From positions 1-21,567 of IMG/VR virus record IMGVR_UViG_3300034198_011125: a stretch of 21,567 nucleotides of DNA. One strand, 5' to 3'. Shown here piece by piece: positions 7,602-16,378 of the stretch. Source of the DNA: a virus. The translations under genes and the position numbers were made by a program. Position 1 is the stretch's first letter; every line of letters starts with the position of its first letter. Under the pieces are notes generated by a model, which saw only the letters and a program-made list of their open reading frames with translations, was not told the DNA's origin and made no database searches.

Positions 7602-10600
7602 CAGGAATGTCTGAAGACGAGATTAACAAACAAGTCTCTAAAGAGACTGGTTCAATGTCGTCTGTTTCCGTTGGTATTGAACTTGACCGAGAAGCTCTTC
7701 GTGGACTGCGCGATAGCGTAAAAGCTATCAACAAAGAAGCCAAAGAAATGGCCATAAACTTTAAGGAAGCACTTGGTGCCCTTAAAGAAATGAAAAACGA
7801 TTATGGTCTAACCCAGGTTAATAGATCAACTGCAATATCACCTGGGGGTACTGGTGGTGCAGCACCACAACAAGGTGCTGCTGGTACACAGATTGTTGGT
7901 GGTAGAGCTTATGCAGCACAGCCAATAGCGCCTGCACCAAACGCCGTAACTGCGGCGTTAAGCCGACGTGAAGTACTTGGTGGAGGTTTTGCTGCTGGAG
8001 TAGACAGCGCAGAAAACTATGCTGGTGTTAAAGGTAAGTTTGGTGGTGGCACTGGATTTACGGGTCTTACGCAACAATGGGCTGGTGGAGGATTTACTTC
8101 AGGCGGTAACTTTGCAAGTATGGCTGGTACTCTTGCAAAAGTAGGAATAGAAGCAATAGACAAGCGTGTAGAGGATGGGCGTGCGTATGCTCTAGCTGCT
8201 GATAAGTCCACACTACAAATGCAGCAGATTACAGGTATGAGTCAGCGTGAGGTCATGAATAACCTACGTATGCCTTTGACTGACTACAAGCTTGGTACTA
8301 ATGGTATTAACCAATTGATGTCACTACAGGCTCGCACAGGTATCAATGCTAGCCAACAGGCATCTAGCGTGGAATTTATGCGTACTCTAAGTGGCTTCTC
8401 TATGGGTGCCGAGGGTGCTTCAAGTATCATAGAAAACCTAGCCGATCCAGAGACTGTAAACAAAATGTTTATGATGACTGGTATGAGCCTTATTGGGCCT
8501 GGCGGTAAGCAAAGAAGCACCCAATCTCTTATTCAAAACCTTGCTAAAAGGTCAGGATTAGATAATAAGAAAATGGCCGAATCAGCAATAGCCCCAGGTT
8601 CTGTTACTAGATCTACCCTTTCAGCAATGGGTGTATCTGGAGACTTACAGGATCAGGTTATTCAATATGCTCAATCTAATGTTGCTTTTCATGAAAAAGG
8701 TGGTAAAGGGTCATATGACCCAACTAAAGAAGCTGACCGTAAGCGTATGGGGATTGACGATACTTTTGCTATGGAAGCAGAAGAGACTGAACGTAAGCGT
8801 GGAAAAAGAGATGAACAGTTCTACCGAGATCAAGCTGGTTCATACGCAAAATTAGAACGTCAAACACAATCACTTACTGATGCTATGGGTAAACTTGAAC
8901 ATGCTATGGCTCCTATTATTGGAGCAAGAACAGGTAACCGTATTGGCCAAAAGTTAATTGGTGGTATTGCCAGTATTGCTGGTGGTTTTGCAATGGGAGG
9001 ACCACTTGGAGGGGCACTTGGAGCAATAGGAGCAATAGGTTCTATATTGGGTGACCCCCGTCCAATTGGAGACGAAAGGGATGATGAACCTTGGGGTACA
9101 GTAGCACCTTCAAGTACTATCCCTTCCAGCACTATTCCTTCAAGTACTATCCCTTCAAGTACTATTCCTGCTGGTGGAGGTGGTGGAGGTGGTGGAGGTG
9201 GAATAGACGCCTATAGCGAAGAAGCTTGGTCAGGAAAATCTGGAACAAGATTTGCATTACCAATATTAGATGCAACGTCACCTCAGATACGTATATCTCC
9301 ATTAGGATCTAACTCTGATTACACCCAATTAGATTACTCTTTTAAAAGAATGATAAGTCAAATGGCAAGTATGGCGTCACGTGAAGGTGTTGGTGTTTTA
9401 ACAATAAATGATGGTTATAGAACTGCCCAAGATCAAGAAACACTATTTAGATCAAGATACGAACCTGTTACAGGTGTAACGCACTATGTTGATGCAGCTG
9501 ATAATAAAACATATCCAGTAATAAACTGGAATGGCCAAACTTGGAGAAAAAAACTAAATAACAAAGAAGCTTATGCAGCTCCTCCTGGTCAGTCTTTACA
9601 TGAACTTGGTATGGCTGCTGACTTAGATTTATCTGATCCTAAAATGAAAGCATGGGTTTTAGCTAATGCAGATAGATTTGGATTAACTATTCCGGATAAA
9701 AGAGATGAACCTTGGCACATTCAGCCATCTTATGCTAAAAACATAAGTACACCTAAAGAACTTGTAGCATCAACAGGTATACCATTAGAAAAATGGGGTG
9801 CTGGTAAAAGACCAGATGGTACATACCCCCAATTAGGTTTTAACGTAACCGCTGGTACACATTCTACAGCTGGTATTAATGTTAATCGTTGGAGTATGGA
9901 ACTTTTAAGAAGATTAAAAGCTCCAATAACTGTTAATAACTTACAATTTTTAAAATCTTGGATGGCCGCAGAAGGTTCTGGTGGAAGATACAATCCATTT
10001 AATATTGTTCAAGGACAAGGTAAAACCACTGAAAGTGGTGTTTATAGAAGAGAAATGATTTTATCTAATGCAAATGGAGCAAATAACCCTGTAATGAACT
10101 ACAGGAATGAAGCAGAAGGGTTGGATACAACTAGTACGTGGTTAGCTAACCCTAAGCATTCTGAAAGAGTAGCTATTGTTAATGCTTTAAGAGACGGTAA
10201 TCACTCTGTAGCAGATTTGGCTCATTTAAGAAATTTAATGGGAGGCGGGGCACAACCAGGACCTTTTGCTCCTGGTAAATACACCGAAGGAACATACAAA
10301 AACATCATAAAAACTGATACTGGATATAATAGCTCACAAAGTTTTGTTGACACCATAAAAAGTCAAGCACTATCTGGTATTGGAGATCCTAATCCTAATG
10401 GACCATTGTCAATTCCAAATGCCCCAACATTATCAAGTACCTCATCAGGAACAGGTTCTACATACCACGAAGGAAGTACTATTACTATATCTCCAGTAAT
10501 ACATATGAATGGAACTGGTGGAAATAGTACTGTTAGTGAGTATGACTTAAAGTTAATGGCCAAAAAGATTGCTAGGTTAATTGAACAAGAAGCAAACATT

Positions 10601-10621
10601 AACAAGTTTAGGAGTATGTAA
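7598..10621 (+). CDS. Tape measure protein with fused M15 peptidase and lysozyme-like domains
   Basis: The protein has 1007 residues. Residues 1-500 have the tape-measure character: a charged coiled-coil start (SVKAINKEAKEMAINFKEAL), long helical stretches, and a hydrophobic Gly/Ala segment (GGIASIAGGFAMGGPLGGAL) near 455-485. A linker of four SSTIP repeats (505-524) and ten glycines (526-535) follows. Next is a D,D- or L,D-carboxypeptidase (M15/VanY) domain with zinc motif SLHELGMAADLDL (H668, D675) and EPWH (E704, H707). Residues about 755-885 (WMAAEGSGGRYNPFNIVQ, then NYRNEAEGLDTTSTWLANP) resemble the muramidase-like domains of phage tail proteins, E792 being the likely acid. It should set tail length and open peptidoglycan during injection. 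At about 0.15 nm per residue, the 500-residue part predicts a tail near 75 nm, up to 150 nm if all counts. Ribosome site GGAGG is at 7587-7591. Confidence 0.9.
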   Translation: MTGMSEDEINKQVSKETGSMSSVSVGIELDREALRGLRDSVKAINKEAKEMAINFKEALGALKEMKNDYGLTQVNRSTAISPGGTGGAAPQQGAAGTQIVGGRAYAAQPIAPAPNAVTAALSRREVLGGGFAAGVDSAENYAGVKGKFGGGTGFTGLTQQWAGGGFTSGGNFASMAGTLAKVGIEAIDKRVEDGRAYALAADKSTLQMQQITGMSQREVMNNLRMPLTDYKLGTNGINQLMSLQARTGINASQQASSVEFMRTLSGFSMGAEGASSIIENLADPETVNKMFMMTGMSLIGPGGKQRSTQSLIQNLAKRSGLDNKKMAESAIAPGSVTRSTLSAMGVSGDLQDQVIQYAQSNVAFHEKGGKGSYDPTKEADRKRMGIDDTFAMEAEETERKRGKRDEQFYRDQAGSYAKLERQTQSLTDAMGKLEHAMAPIIGARTGNRIGQKLIGGIASIAGGFAMGGPLGGALGAIGAIGSILGDPRPIGDERDDEPWGTVAPSSTIPSSTIPSSTIPSSTIPAGGGGGGGGGGIDAYSEEAWSGKSGTRFALPILDATSPQIRISPLGSNSDYTQLDYSFKRMISQMASMASREGVGVLTINDGYRTAQDQETLFRSRYEPVTGVTHYVDAADNKTYPVINWNGQTWRKKLNNKEAYAAPPGQSLHELGMAADLDLSDPKMKAWVLANADRFGLTIPDKRDEPWHIQPSYAKNISTPKELVASTGIPLEKWGAGKRPDGTYPQLGFNVTAGTHSTAGINVNRWSMELLRRLKAPITVNNLQFLKSWMAAEGSGGRYNPFNIVQGQGKTTESGVYRREMILSNANGANNPVMNYRNEAEGLDTTSTWLANPKHSERVAIVNALRDGNHSVADLAHLRNLMGGGAQPGPFAPGKYTEGTYKNIIKTDTGYNSSQSFVDTIKSQALSGIGDPNPNGPLSIPNAPTLSSTSSGTGSTYHEGSTITISPVIHMNGTGGNSTVSEYDLKLMAKKIARLIEQEANINKFRSM
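9110..9202 (+). repeat. Tandem 15-bp repeat (SSTIP x4) plus (Gly)10 linker inside the tape measure
   Basis: Four in-frame 15-bp units (TCAAGTACTATCCCT and variants) at 9110-9169 encode SSTIP each. Unit 2 differs from the others at synonymous positions (TCC AGC). An alanine codon is followed by ten GGT/GGA glycine codons at 9173-9202. This is a flexible hinge between the tape-measure part and the hydrolase domains. Its repetitive DNA should vary in copy number by slippage or recombination. Confidence 0.9.
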
Positions 10622-12819
10622 TGGTAGATTACAAAAGATACGATGATTTATATGAAACACTAAAAGGTTCAATGCCAGGTATTGTGCGGAATGAAGATTC
10701 AGCTGGTGCAGATAAAAGTAACGAACCATTTGCTTTTAACCCAAATATTTCTAGAGTTGGTAATCTTAGACGTGGAGCAAGTAATTTTAAAAATACTCTT
10801 AATAGCGACTTTCAAAAACTTCCACGTGGGTTTATACGCAATCTAGCTACTAGTCAAGGTAACAGTTTAATTAAATTTCCAAATATAAGATGTAACTTTC
10901 AATTTAACCCACAGGATATTCAACACCAAATTGAAGCACGTAAAGATATGTATTTACCTATCTTGCAAGACCCATCACAGTTAAACCAGCCAATGGCTGG
11001 CAATGCTTCGTTTGCTTTTGAATTAATTTTTGATAGAACTATGGAAGTAAACAGTAGGAATTCAGTGCAAGATGCAAATGGAATGCCTGATGTTAGTTCT
11101 CCTGAAACTGTTGGTGTATTTCATGATCTTAGAATGCTCTATTCTATAATTGGCCAAGGATTGAGCCAAGACTTAATGGAAGCTCAAATAGCAAAAATAA
11201 AAAATGATATTAAAGCATACGCACAAAGAAACTATAGTGAATTAAACATTCAATATGTAGCAGAAAGTAAAACGTTTGAACCTGTAAAAACAAGCCCAAA
11301 TAATGAAGATTCACCCGATGACCCAAACTCTTACGATACTACACAATTTTTAAATTCAATAGGTAGTGACCCAAGTAGTGACCCATCTGGAATAACAAGT
11401 TTTATGTCCAATCTAAATGTTGGTAACTCAGCTTTTTTAATTCCTCAACCGTGCAGAGTTGTATTTTCACCTATGTTTATGGTTGATGGTTTTGTAATGA
11501 ACACTAATGTTTTATTTACAAAGTTTAGTTCAACAATGATTCCTATACAGTGTAAGGTATACCTACAGATGCAGGCTATTTATATAGGTTTTGCTAGAGA
11601 AAGCACATTTATAACTGCACAAATTGCGCAAACTATTGAAGACAATAACACTAGTAGCGATGAATACGGCTCAGAAAAAAACAATTTAAGAGATATACTT
11701 GCTGCTAATATTAGGTCTGTATCAGTATCCTACACTGGAGACAGCCGTGTTTTGTCTGGACGTGCAAGTGAAGGAAAGATACCTACATTAGATGTTTTTC
11801 AAACAAAAGGAACATCTAACTCTAAAGGTGATTTTGGGTATATTTATCAACCTATATGGTTGTACGCAACAAAAGACTTTTTATATAAAAGACCATATTT
11901 AGTTAAAGGAACTCCTACCCCTTGGGTAAAACCACAATCATCAGATGATGGGACTCTATATGATCCTACATACAGACTAGATATTGATAACCCAATTGAT
12001 ACTCCGTATGGTTCTCCAACATTCTGTGTTCAAGTATGCCCATCAAAAGTAGAGTTTGAAAGTATAAAAACAAAAGTTTTCCAAGACTTGGATAGTAGCT
12101 CTCCTTATGTTGATATTAAAACAAGAATGTATGTATACGGGCCATATAACACGCAAACAGAAGCAACTACTTTTAGTAAAACAATTTCAACAACTCCAGG
12201 TGCTAAGGCACCAAGTGATTTTATTGGTAAATATAGTTTTGGATCTAGAATAGAAAATGAAGATAATTGGAATGACACTGCAAAAGATCCATTAAATTGG
12301 AGCATTGGTGCAGATAATTGGGATTCTCAATATAATAGTTCAAACACAGCTAGTAAAGCAATTGGACCTTCTACTAAAAAAACTAACGGTGTTAGTGTTT
12401 TTACTCAGTTACGTCAAAATATTAATTTAAATGCAAATCCGTTAGATACCACACAAGCTTTTTCTTTATTTTATCAAACAGATAAAACAAATCAAGAAAA
12501 CAGTAACCCCGAGTGGGACTCAAATCGTACAAGCAGTCGTTATGCATCTACACAACTTAATAGTGTTCCATTAGATTTGTACACTTATACACCTGACTCT
12601 TTACTTCAGTTAGTAGATGATGTTCATGGTTTATCTAGTAAGTACTTTGTTGTAACAACTGTAGTACAAGTTCAGTATGATCTATTAGGAACTGACGCAC
12701 AGAGTACTGGTTATTCTGAGGGACTTGGAATAAAAGTGGATGTTCTTAAAGGAAGTGAAGTGGGTTATGTAGCTAATGTTGACATTGTTTATAAGGGAGC
12801 GAGGCCACTACCAGTATGA
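10621..12819 (+). CDS. Large baseplate protein, possibly related to contractile-injection (Afp7/Pvc7-type) tube-proximal proteins
   Basis: The protein has 732 residues and follows the tape measure, with TAATG coupling at 10619-10623. Near residues 90-140 the segments IRCNFQFNPQDIQHQIE and ASFAFELIFDRTMEV match the pattern at the N-terminus of Afp7/Pvc7-type proteins, which link the tube to the baseplate hub. Residues about 275-325 (FLIPQPCRVVFSPMFMVDGF, then IPIQCKVYLQMQAIY) look like another strand-rich domain. The remainder is polar and rich in Ser, Thr and Asn, with no motif I recognise. In PBSX the corresponding gene xkdP encodes one protein ending in LysM. Here LysM is a separate gene immediately downstream. 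Baseplate location is well supported by context, exact role is not. Confidence 0.75.
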   Translation: MVDYKRYDDLYETLKGSMPGIVRNEDSAGADKSNEPFAFNPNISRVGNLRRGASNFKNTLNSDFQKLPRGFIRNLATSQGNSLIKFPNIRCNFQFNPQDIQHQIEARKDMYLPILQDPSQLNQPMAGNASFAFELIFDRTMEVNSRNSVQDANGMPDVSSPETVGVFHDLRMLYSIIGQGLSQDLMEAQIAKIKNDIKAYAQRNYSELNIQYVAESKTFEPVKTSPNNEDSPDDPNSYDTTQFLNSIGSDPSSDPSGITSFMSNLNVGNSAFLIPQPCRVVFSPMFMVDGFVMNTNVLFTKFSSTMIPIQCKVYLQMQAIYIGFARESTFITAQIAQTIEDNNTSSDEYGSEKNNLRDILAANIRSVSVSYTGDSRVLSGRASEGKIPTLDVFQTKGTSNSKGDFGYIYQPIWLYATKDFLYKRPYLVKGTPTPWVKPQSSDDGTLYDPTYRLDIDNPIDTPYGSPTFCVQVCPSKVEFESIKTKVFQDLDSSSPYVDIKTRMYVYGPYNTQTEATTFSKTISTTPGAKAPSDFIGKYSFGSRIENEDNWNDTAKDPLNWSIGADNWDSQYNSSNTASKAIGPSTKKTNGVSVFTQLRQNINLNANPLDTTQAFSLFYQTDKTNQENSNPEWDSNRTSSRYASTQLNSVPLDLYTYTPDSLLQLVDDVHGLSSKYFVVTTVVQVQYDLLGTDAQSTGYSEGLGIKVDVLKGSEVGYVANVDIVYKGARPLPV

Positions 12820-13061
12820 AAACTACTTATTTATCAACGGATCGGTATGCACTTGACGCCTCTGGACAAACAGCTTCTAGAAACAAGTTTGTTGGTGGTG
12901 CCTATGATGTGTATACCTCTGTACAAGGTGACACTTTTATGAAACTTAGTATGAGGCTACTTAATGATCAATCAAGGTATTGGGAAATTGCAGATATAAA
13001 TCCTCAAGTGCAATGGGCTGATGAAATACCAGTTGGAACTTTAATTAGGATACCATTATGA
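12816..13061 (+). CDS. LysM-domain baseplate protein
   Basis: The protein has 81 residues. Residues 32-81 form a single LysM-like module: VYTSVQGDTFMKLSMRLLND, then YWEIADINPQV, then IPVGTLIRIPL, the usual ending of tail LysM proteins (T4 gp53, tail protein X). In contractile tails this small domain joins the hub to the wedges and is not necessarily a wall binder. The ATG overlaps the previous stop (ATGA at 12816-12819) and its own stop overlaps the next start in the same way, so the three genes are probably translated together. It may be the detached C-terminus of an XkdP-like protein. Confidence 0.88.
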   Translation: MKTTYLSTDRYALDASGQTASRNKFVGGAYDVYTSVQGDTFMKLSMRLLNDQSRYWEIADINPQVQWADEIPVGTLIRIPL

Positions 13062-14218
13062 TAGTTAAATCTTTAAACAATTTTGCAGGTAAAACTGAAT
13101 TGATCATTAATAACATGCAAGTTTTATATAACTCTGTAATTGAGTATGAATTATCTTTGTCAGAAAACAAGCATGATTTGTTAATTATAACTATGACGGG
13201 TGTTCCACCTAAATCATTAACAGAATATATAGGTGCACCAGTTAGATTTTTTGTTGGTTCTTCTTCCGGGCGTAATCAAGAGTTTAATGGGTACGTATCC
13301 TACACTGAACCACTAATTAATAACAAAGACGGCTTTGTTAATAAAAGTCCAGTACAGTTAGCTAGGTTGTACTGTATAGGGGCCTCATACTCAATGAAAG
13401 AAATAAGATCTAAAGTTTGGGATTATCCGTCATTAACTGATATTATAAATGATATAACATCAAGATATAGGTTCAGTGTTGACTACCCTAAAGAAACCTA
13501 TCGTCCAGTAAGACTTGTACAATCTATGGAAAGTGATTGGGCCTTTTTGAACAGAGTATGTAAAACTTTTGGTTTAAGTTTTACACTACATGGAACACAT
13601 TTACATATTTGGAATAGGGATAAAGCTAATGGAAGACTAACTAGTTATCATAAGGCTATAACTAGTTCTAGAACACAGTCTAACCAACCATTCTCAGTTA
13701 TAAATTTTGAAGGAACACTTGGACGTGTTTCATCTTCTACTAATGCTAGTAAATCCACTATTACAATACTAGATAACCAAAATAACATACATACAGTTAC
13801 TTCTGATGGTACTGAGTATAACCCTGGTGACCCTTCATTAATTAAACTATTTAAAAAGCCATTGTATTATTCAGCTTCTTCCTTAGAGGAAGGTTTACGT
13901 ATGGTTGACTCAACTGATAAATACAATTATGTGTACAACGCTTCTATTAAAGTTCTTTATGGAGCAGGTGCAGTACCAGGTGGAGTAATAGACTTAGATG
14001 GATATTCATCAGATTTTGATGGTTTGTGGTATATAACAGATGTTAAACACATGGTAAAATCAGAAAATTATGTAACAGATTTATTAGTATCTAAAGATAA
14101 CAAATATGAAAAATCTCAAAGTAATGTACTTTCAAAACGCTTTACTAATCCACCTACGTCCAAACTTATTAATGATAAGTGGGTAGCAGAAACATCTGAG
14201 GTATTAGAGTATGCCTAG
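13058..14218 (+). CDS. Baseplate hub protein, gpD/gp27-like
   Basis: The protein has 386 residues and should form the trimeric hub at the tube end that carries the spike. The family order is visible: an N-terminal strand domain with SVIEYELSLSENKHDLLIIT and TEYIGAPVRFFVG, then LARLYCIGASYSMKEIRSKV, then the conserved middle WDYPSLTDIINDITSRYRFS, then SMESDWAFLNRVCKTFGLSF near 160-180, which is the signature of gpD-type hubs and VgrG. The C-terminal part contains GLWYITDVKHMV. The gene is coupled by ATGA to the LysM gene and overlaps the OB-fold gene by 8 bp. It corresponds to XkdQ in the PBSX order. Confidence 0.88.
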   Translation: MIVKSLNNFAGKTELIINNMQVLYNSVIEYELSLSENKHDLLIITMTGVPPKSLTEYIGAPVRFFVGSSSGRNQEFNGYVSYTEPLINNKDGFVNKSPVQLARLYCIGASYSMKEIRSKVWDYPSLTDIINDITSRYRFSVDYPKETYRPVRLVQSMESDWAFLNRVCKTFGLSFTLHGTHLHIWNRDKANGRLTSYHKAITSSRTQSNQPFSVINFEGTLGRVSSSTNASKSTITILDNQNNIHTVTSDGTEYNPGDPSLIKLFKKPLYYSASSLEEGLRMVDSTDKYNYVYNASIKVLYGAGAVPGGVIDLDGYSSDFDGLWYITDVKHMVKSENYVTDLLVSKDNKYEKSQSNVLSKRFTNPPTSKLINDKWVAETSEVLEYA

Positions 14219-14474
14219 TTCAGACATAACCATTCATAGAGCACTTGTAGTCAGAGCATTAGACCAAGAAGTTTACGTAAAAATACCGTCAATCCTTGGA
14301 TCTAATGAAACTATATCTATGTATAGACCAACTAGTGTTGGTGCAGATTGGCCACCTTCTGAAGGCGATCAACTATTGGTAGCTATTGAAGGTGAACATT
14401 TTAATAAAGTGTATTTAATAAGCAATATTACTAATGCTACTATACTTAATAGTATTAATGGTGGAAACGCTTAA
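14211..14474 (+). CDS. Small OB-fold-like central spike/hub cap protein
   Basis: The protein has only 87 residues. The pattern ALVVRALDQEVYVKIPSILG, then WPPSEGDQLLVAIEG, then FNKVYLISNI fits an OB-fold like the N-terminal domain of gp5/gpV spikes and of XkdR. It ends right after the OB barrel. There is no beta-helix, no lysozyme domain and no HxH metal tip, so it would be a minimal spike or an adaptor. It overlaps the hub gene by 8 bp (14211-14218), so translation is probably coupled. The fold is assigned by eye and position. Confidence 0.7.
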   Translation: MPSSDITIHRALVVRALDQEVYVKIPSILGSNETISMYRPTSVGADWPPSEGDQLLVAIEGEHFNKVYLISNITNATILNSINGGNA

Positions 14475-14486
14475 TTAGGAGGATGT

Positions 14487-14885
14487 ATGAAGTCAATTAA
14501 AACACCGTTTAGTTTTGTAGGTGGTAAAACTCAATCAACTAGCGACATTGGTACTATTATTAATCAAAAAATTGAGAATGTTTTAAACACTCTAAAATCA
14601 GACCGCATATTACATCCATCCTATGGGAGTACAATTACAAAGTTAATTAATGAAATTCCAGATGAACTAATATTAATGGATGCAAAAGTAGATGCTCTTA
14701 TGGATTTGAAAGACAGTATATCTAATGCGTCCATCCTGGATATGAGGTTTGACACTGAATCTATTACTTCTGCTGACCCAACTCTTAATGTTTACCTTTC
14801 ATATAGACTACCTATTGGGACTATACTAGGTGGTAAAGTAAAAATAGCTATACCAGGTATAGTTACTGAAGACACGATTGTGTAG
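14487..14885 (+). CDS. Baseplate wedge protein, gp25-like
   Basis: The protein has 132 residues, as usual for gp25 family wedge proteins, which bridge the sheath and baseplate and are the trigger point for contraction. The N-terminal half contains DIGTIINQKIENVLNTLKSD, then ILHPSYGSTITKLINEIPDE, the position of the family signature (R-x-hydrophobic-x-P-x-[YF]-G-[CS]). The C-terminal strands are LNVYLSYRLPIGTILGG. There is a strong ribosome site, AGGAGG (14477-14482). The position before the baseplate J gene matches XkdS in PBSX. Confidence 0.85.
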   Translation: MKSIKTPFSFVGGKTQSTSDIGTIINQKIENVLNTLKSDRILHPSYGSTITKLINEIPDELILMDAKVDALMDLKDSISNASILDMRFDTESITSADPTLNVYLSYRLPIGTILGGKVKIAIPGIVTEDTIV

Positions 14886-14893
14886 GTTGGGTA

Positions 14894-16378
14894 ATGGATC
14901 AGTCATTTAACTACGCTAGTAGAACATACAGCACTATTAGACAAGACCTTCTTAATCGTGCTGCAAATGTAGCACCTGAATGGACAGACAGAGATCCATC
15001 AGATTTTGGTATGTTATTTGTAGATTTGTGGTCATACATGGGTGACATTATGAACTACTACATTGACAGAGCTGGTAGGGAGTCTTTTATTACTACTGCT
15101 ACTCAACGAGAAAGCCTTTTAGCATACGCAAATATGTTTGGGTACCGCCCAAGTGGCAGAGTGTCCTCAACAGCTTATGTTGACGTAAGTAACCAATCTG
15201 GTGCGTCTACAAATATGTATACATTTGATGAAGGTTCAAAGTTTACTGCGTCCTCTGGTGGAGTTACTTACAATTTTTATTCAGTTGCTGAAAATATTGT
15301 TTACCCAGGTCAATCAACTACTATTGAACTTCGTGAAGGTACTCAAATATTTGATGAGACCTTAGTGTCATCTGCATCTGGTTTGCCTAACCAAACTTAT
15401 TTACTAGCTAATTCGGATGCTGATTTGTCTACAATAGGAGTGAGCGTTACTGAAGAAGGTACTGCAACAACCTGGGTTAGATACGAAACTATTCAAGATA
15501 TCCCACAAAACTCAAGAGGATTTAGTGTACTTCTTGCTGCATCTGGCAAAGTACAAATAAACTTTGGTAACAGAATTAATGGGTTTATTCCTCCTGCTGG
15601 GTCTACTATAACAACTAACTACACTAGAAGTTCTGGTGCCAATGGGAATATTGGAAGCAACTTAATAAAAACATTAACTAGCTCTACTCCATCCTATATA
15701 ACTATAGCTTCCTCAACGGCAGCTACTGGTGGTACTAATGGCGAAACTGCAGAAACACTAAAATCTAATATTATTTCGTATATTCGCACACAAGATAGAG
15801 CTGTTACCTTAAAAGATTATGAAGACCTTACGCGCGCTGTCAATGGTGTATATAAAGCAGTAGCTACATACACTCCAGGAGTAGGTTCGGCTAGTGGTGG
15901 TGCTTCAGTAATTCTGTATGGTTTGCCTTACATAAGTAACTTTTTAACACTACAAGATACTAATACTAATTCAATTACCGTACCTAGTTCTATAAAAACA
16001 GCCATAGTTGATCGTATTACTCCACGTTCTATGCTTGGTGTAAAACCTATTGCAGCAAGCACAATAGTATTAGACAAACTAAATATAATTGCTGCAGTGT
16101 ATGTATCTGATGGGTTTGTAAGTAGTGCTGTGGCTAGTAACGTATATAATGCAATAGATGGTCTACTAGATTTTGATGCTACTGATTTTGGTAAACAAAT
16201 AAGAAAAGCTGACGTTTATAAAGCTGTAATGGCTATAAATGGGGTTGATTATATTGAAATATCAGAATTTAAAGTTGTAAACTCAGTTGGTACAGAAATT
16301 ACTGTGTTAGACCCAACACACCTGATAAGAAAAGGTTCTGTATCTATTACCTTTTCTGGAGGGATGGTAGTTTCCTAA
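14894..16378 (+). CDS. Baseplate J-like wedge protein
   Basis: The protein has 494 residues and is a core wedge subunit (gpJ/gp6 family) forming the baseplate iris. The N-terminal signature is clear: WTDRDPSDFGMLFVDLWSYM, then MNYYIDRAGRESFITTATQR, then LLAYANMFGYRPSG. The central region contains FGNRINGFIPPAGSTITTNY, and the C-terminal half has RTQDRAVTLKDYEDLTRAVN with NGVYKAVATYTPG, the usual J-like core. The weak ribosome site (TAGGTTGG) and an 8-bp gap from gp25 suggest reinitiation. The stop abuts the next start with no gap. It corresponds to XkdT. Confidence 0.95.
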   Translation: MDQSFNYASRTYSTIRQDLLNRAANVAPEWTDRDPSDFGMLFVDLWSYMGDIMNYYIDRAGRESFITTATQRESLLAYANMFGYRPSGRVSSTAYVDVSNQSGASTNMYTFDEGSKFTASSGGVTYNFYSVAENIVYPGQSTTIELREGTQIFDETLVSSASGLPNQTYLLANSDADLSTIGVSVTEEGTATTWVRYETIQDIPQNSRGFSVLLAASGKVQINFGNRINGFIPPAGSTITTNYTRSSGANGNIGSNLIKTLTSSTPSYITIASSTAATGGTNGETAETLKSNIISYIRTQDRAVTLKDYEDLTRAVNGVYKAVATYTPGVGSASGGASVILYGLPYISNFLTLQDTNTNSITVPSSIKTAIVDRITPRSMLGVKPIAASTIVLDKLNIIAAVYVSDGFVSSAVASNVYNAIDGLLDFDATDFGKQIRKADVYKAVMAINGVDYIEISEFKVVNSVGTEITVLDPTHLIRKGSVSITFSGGMVVS

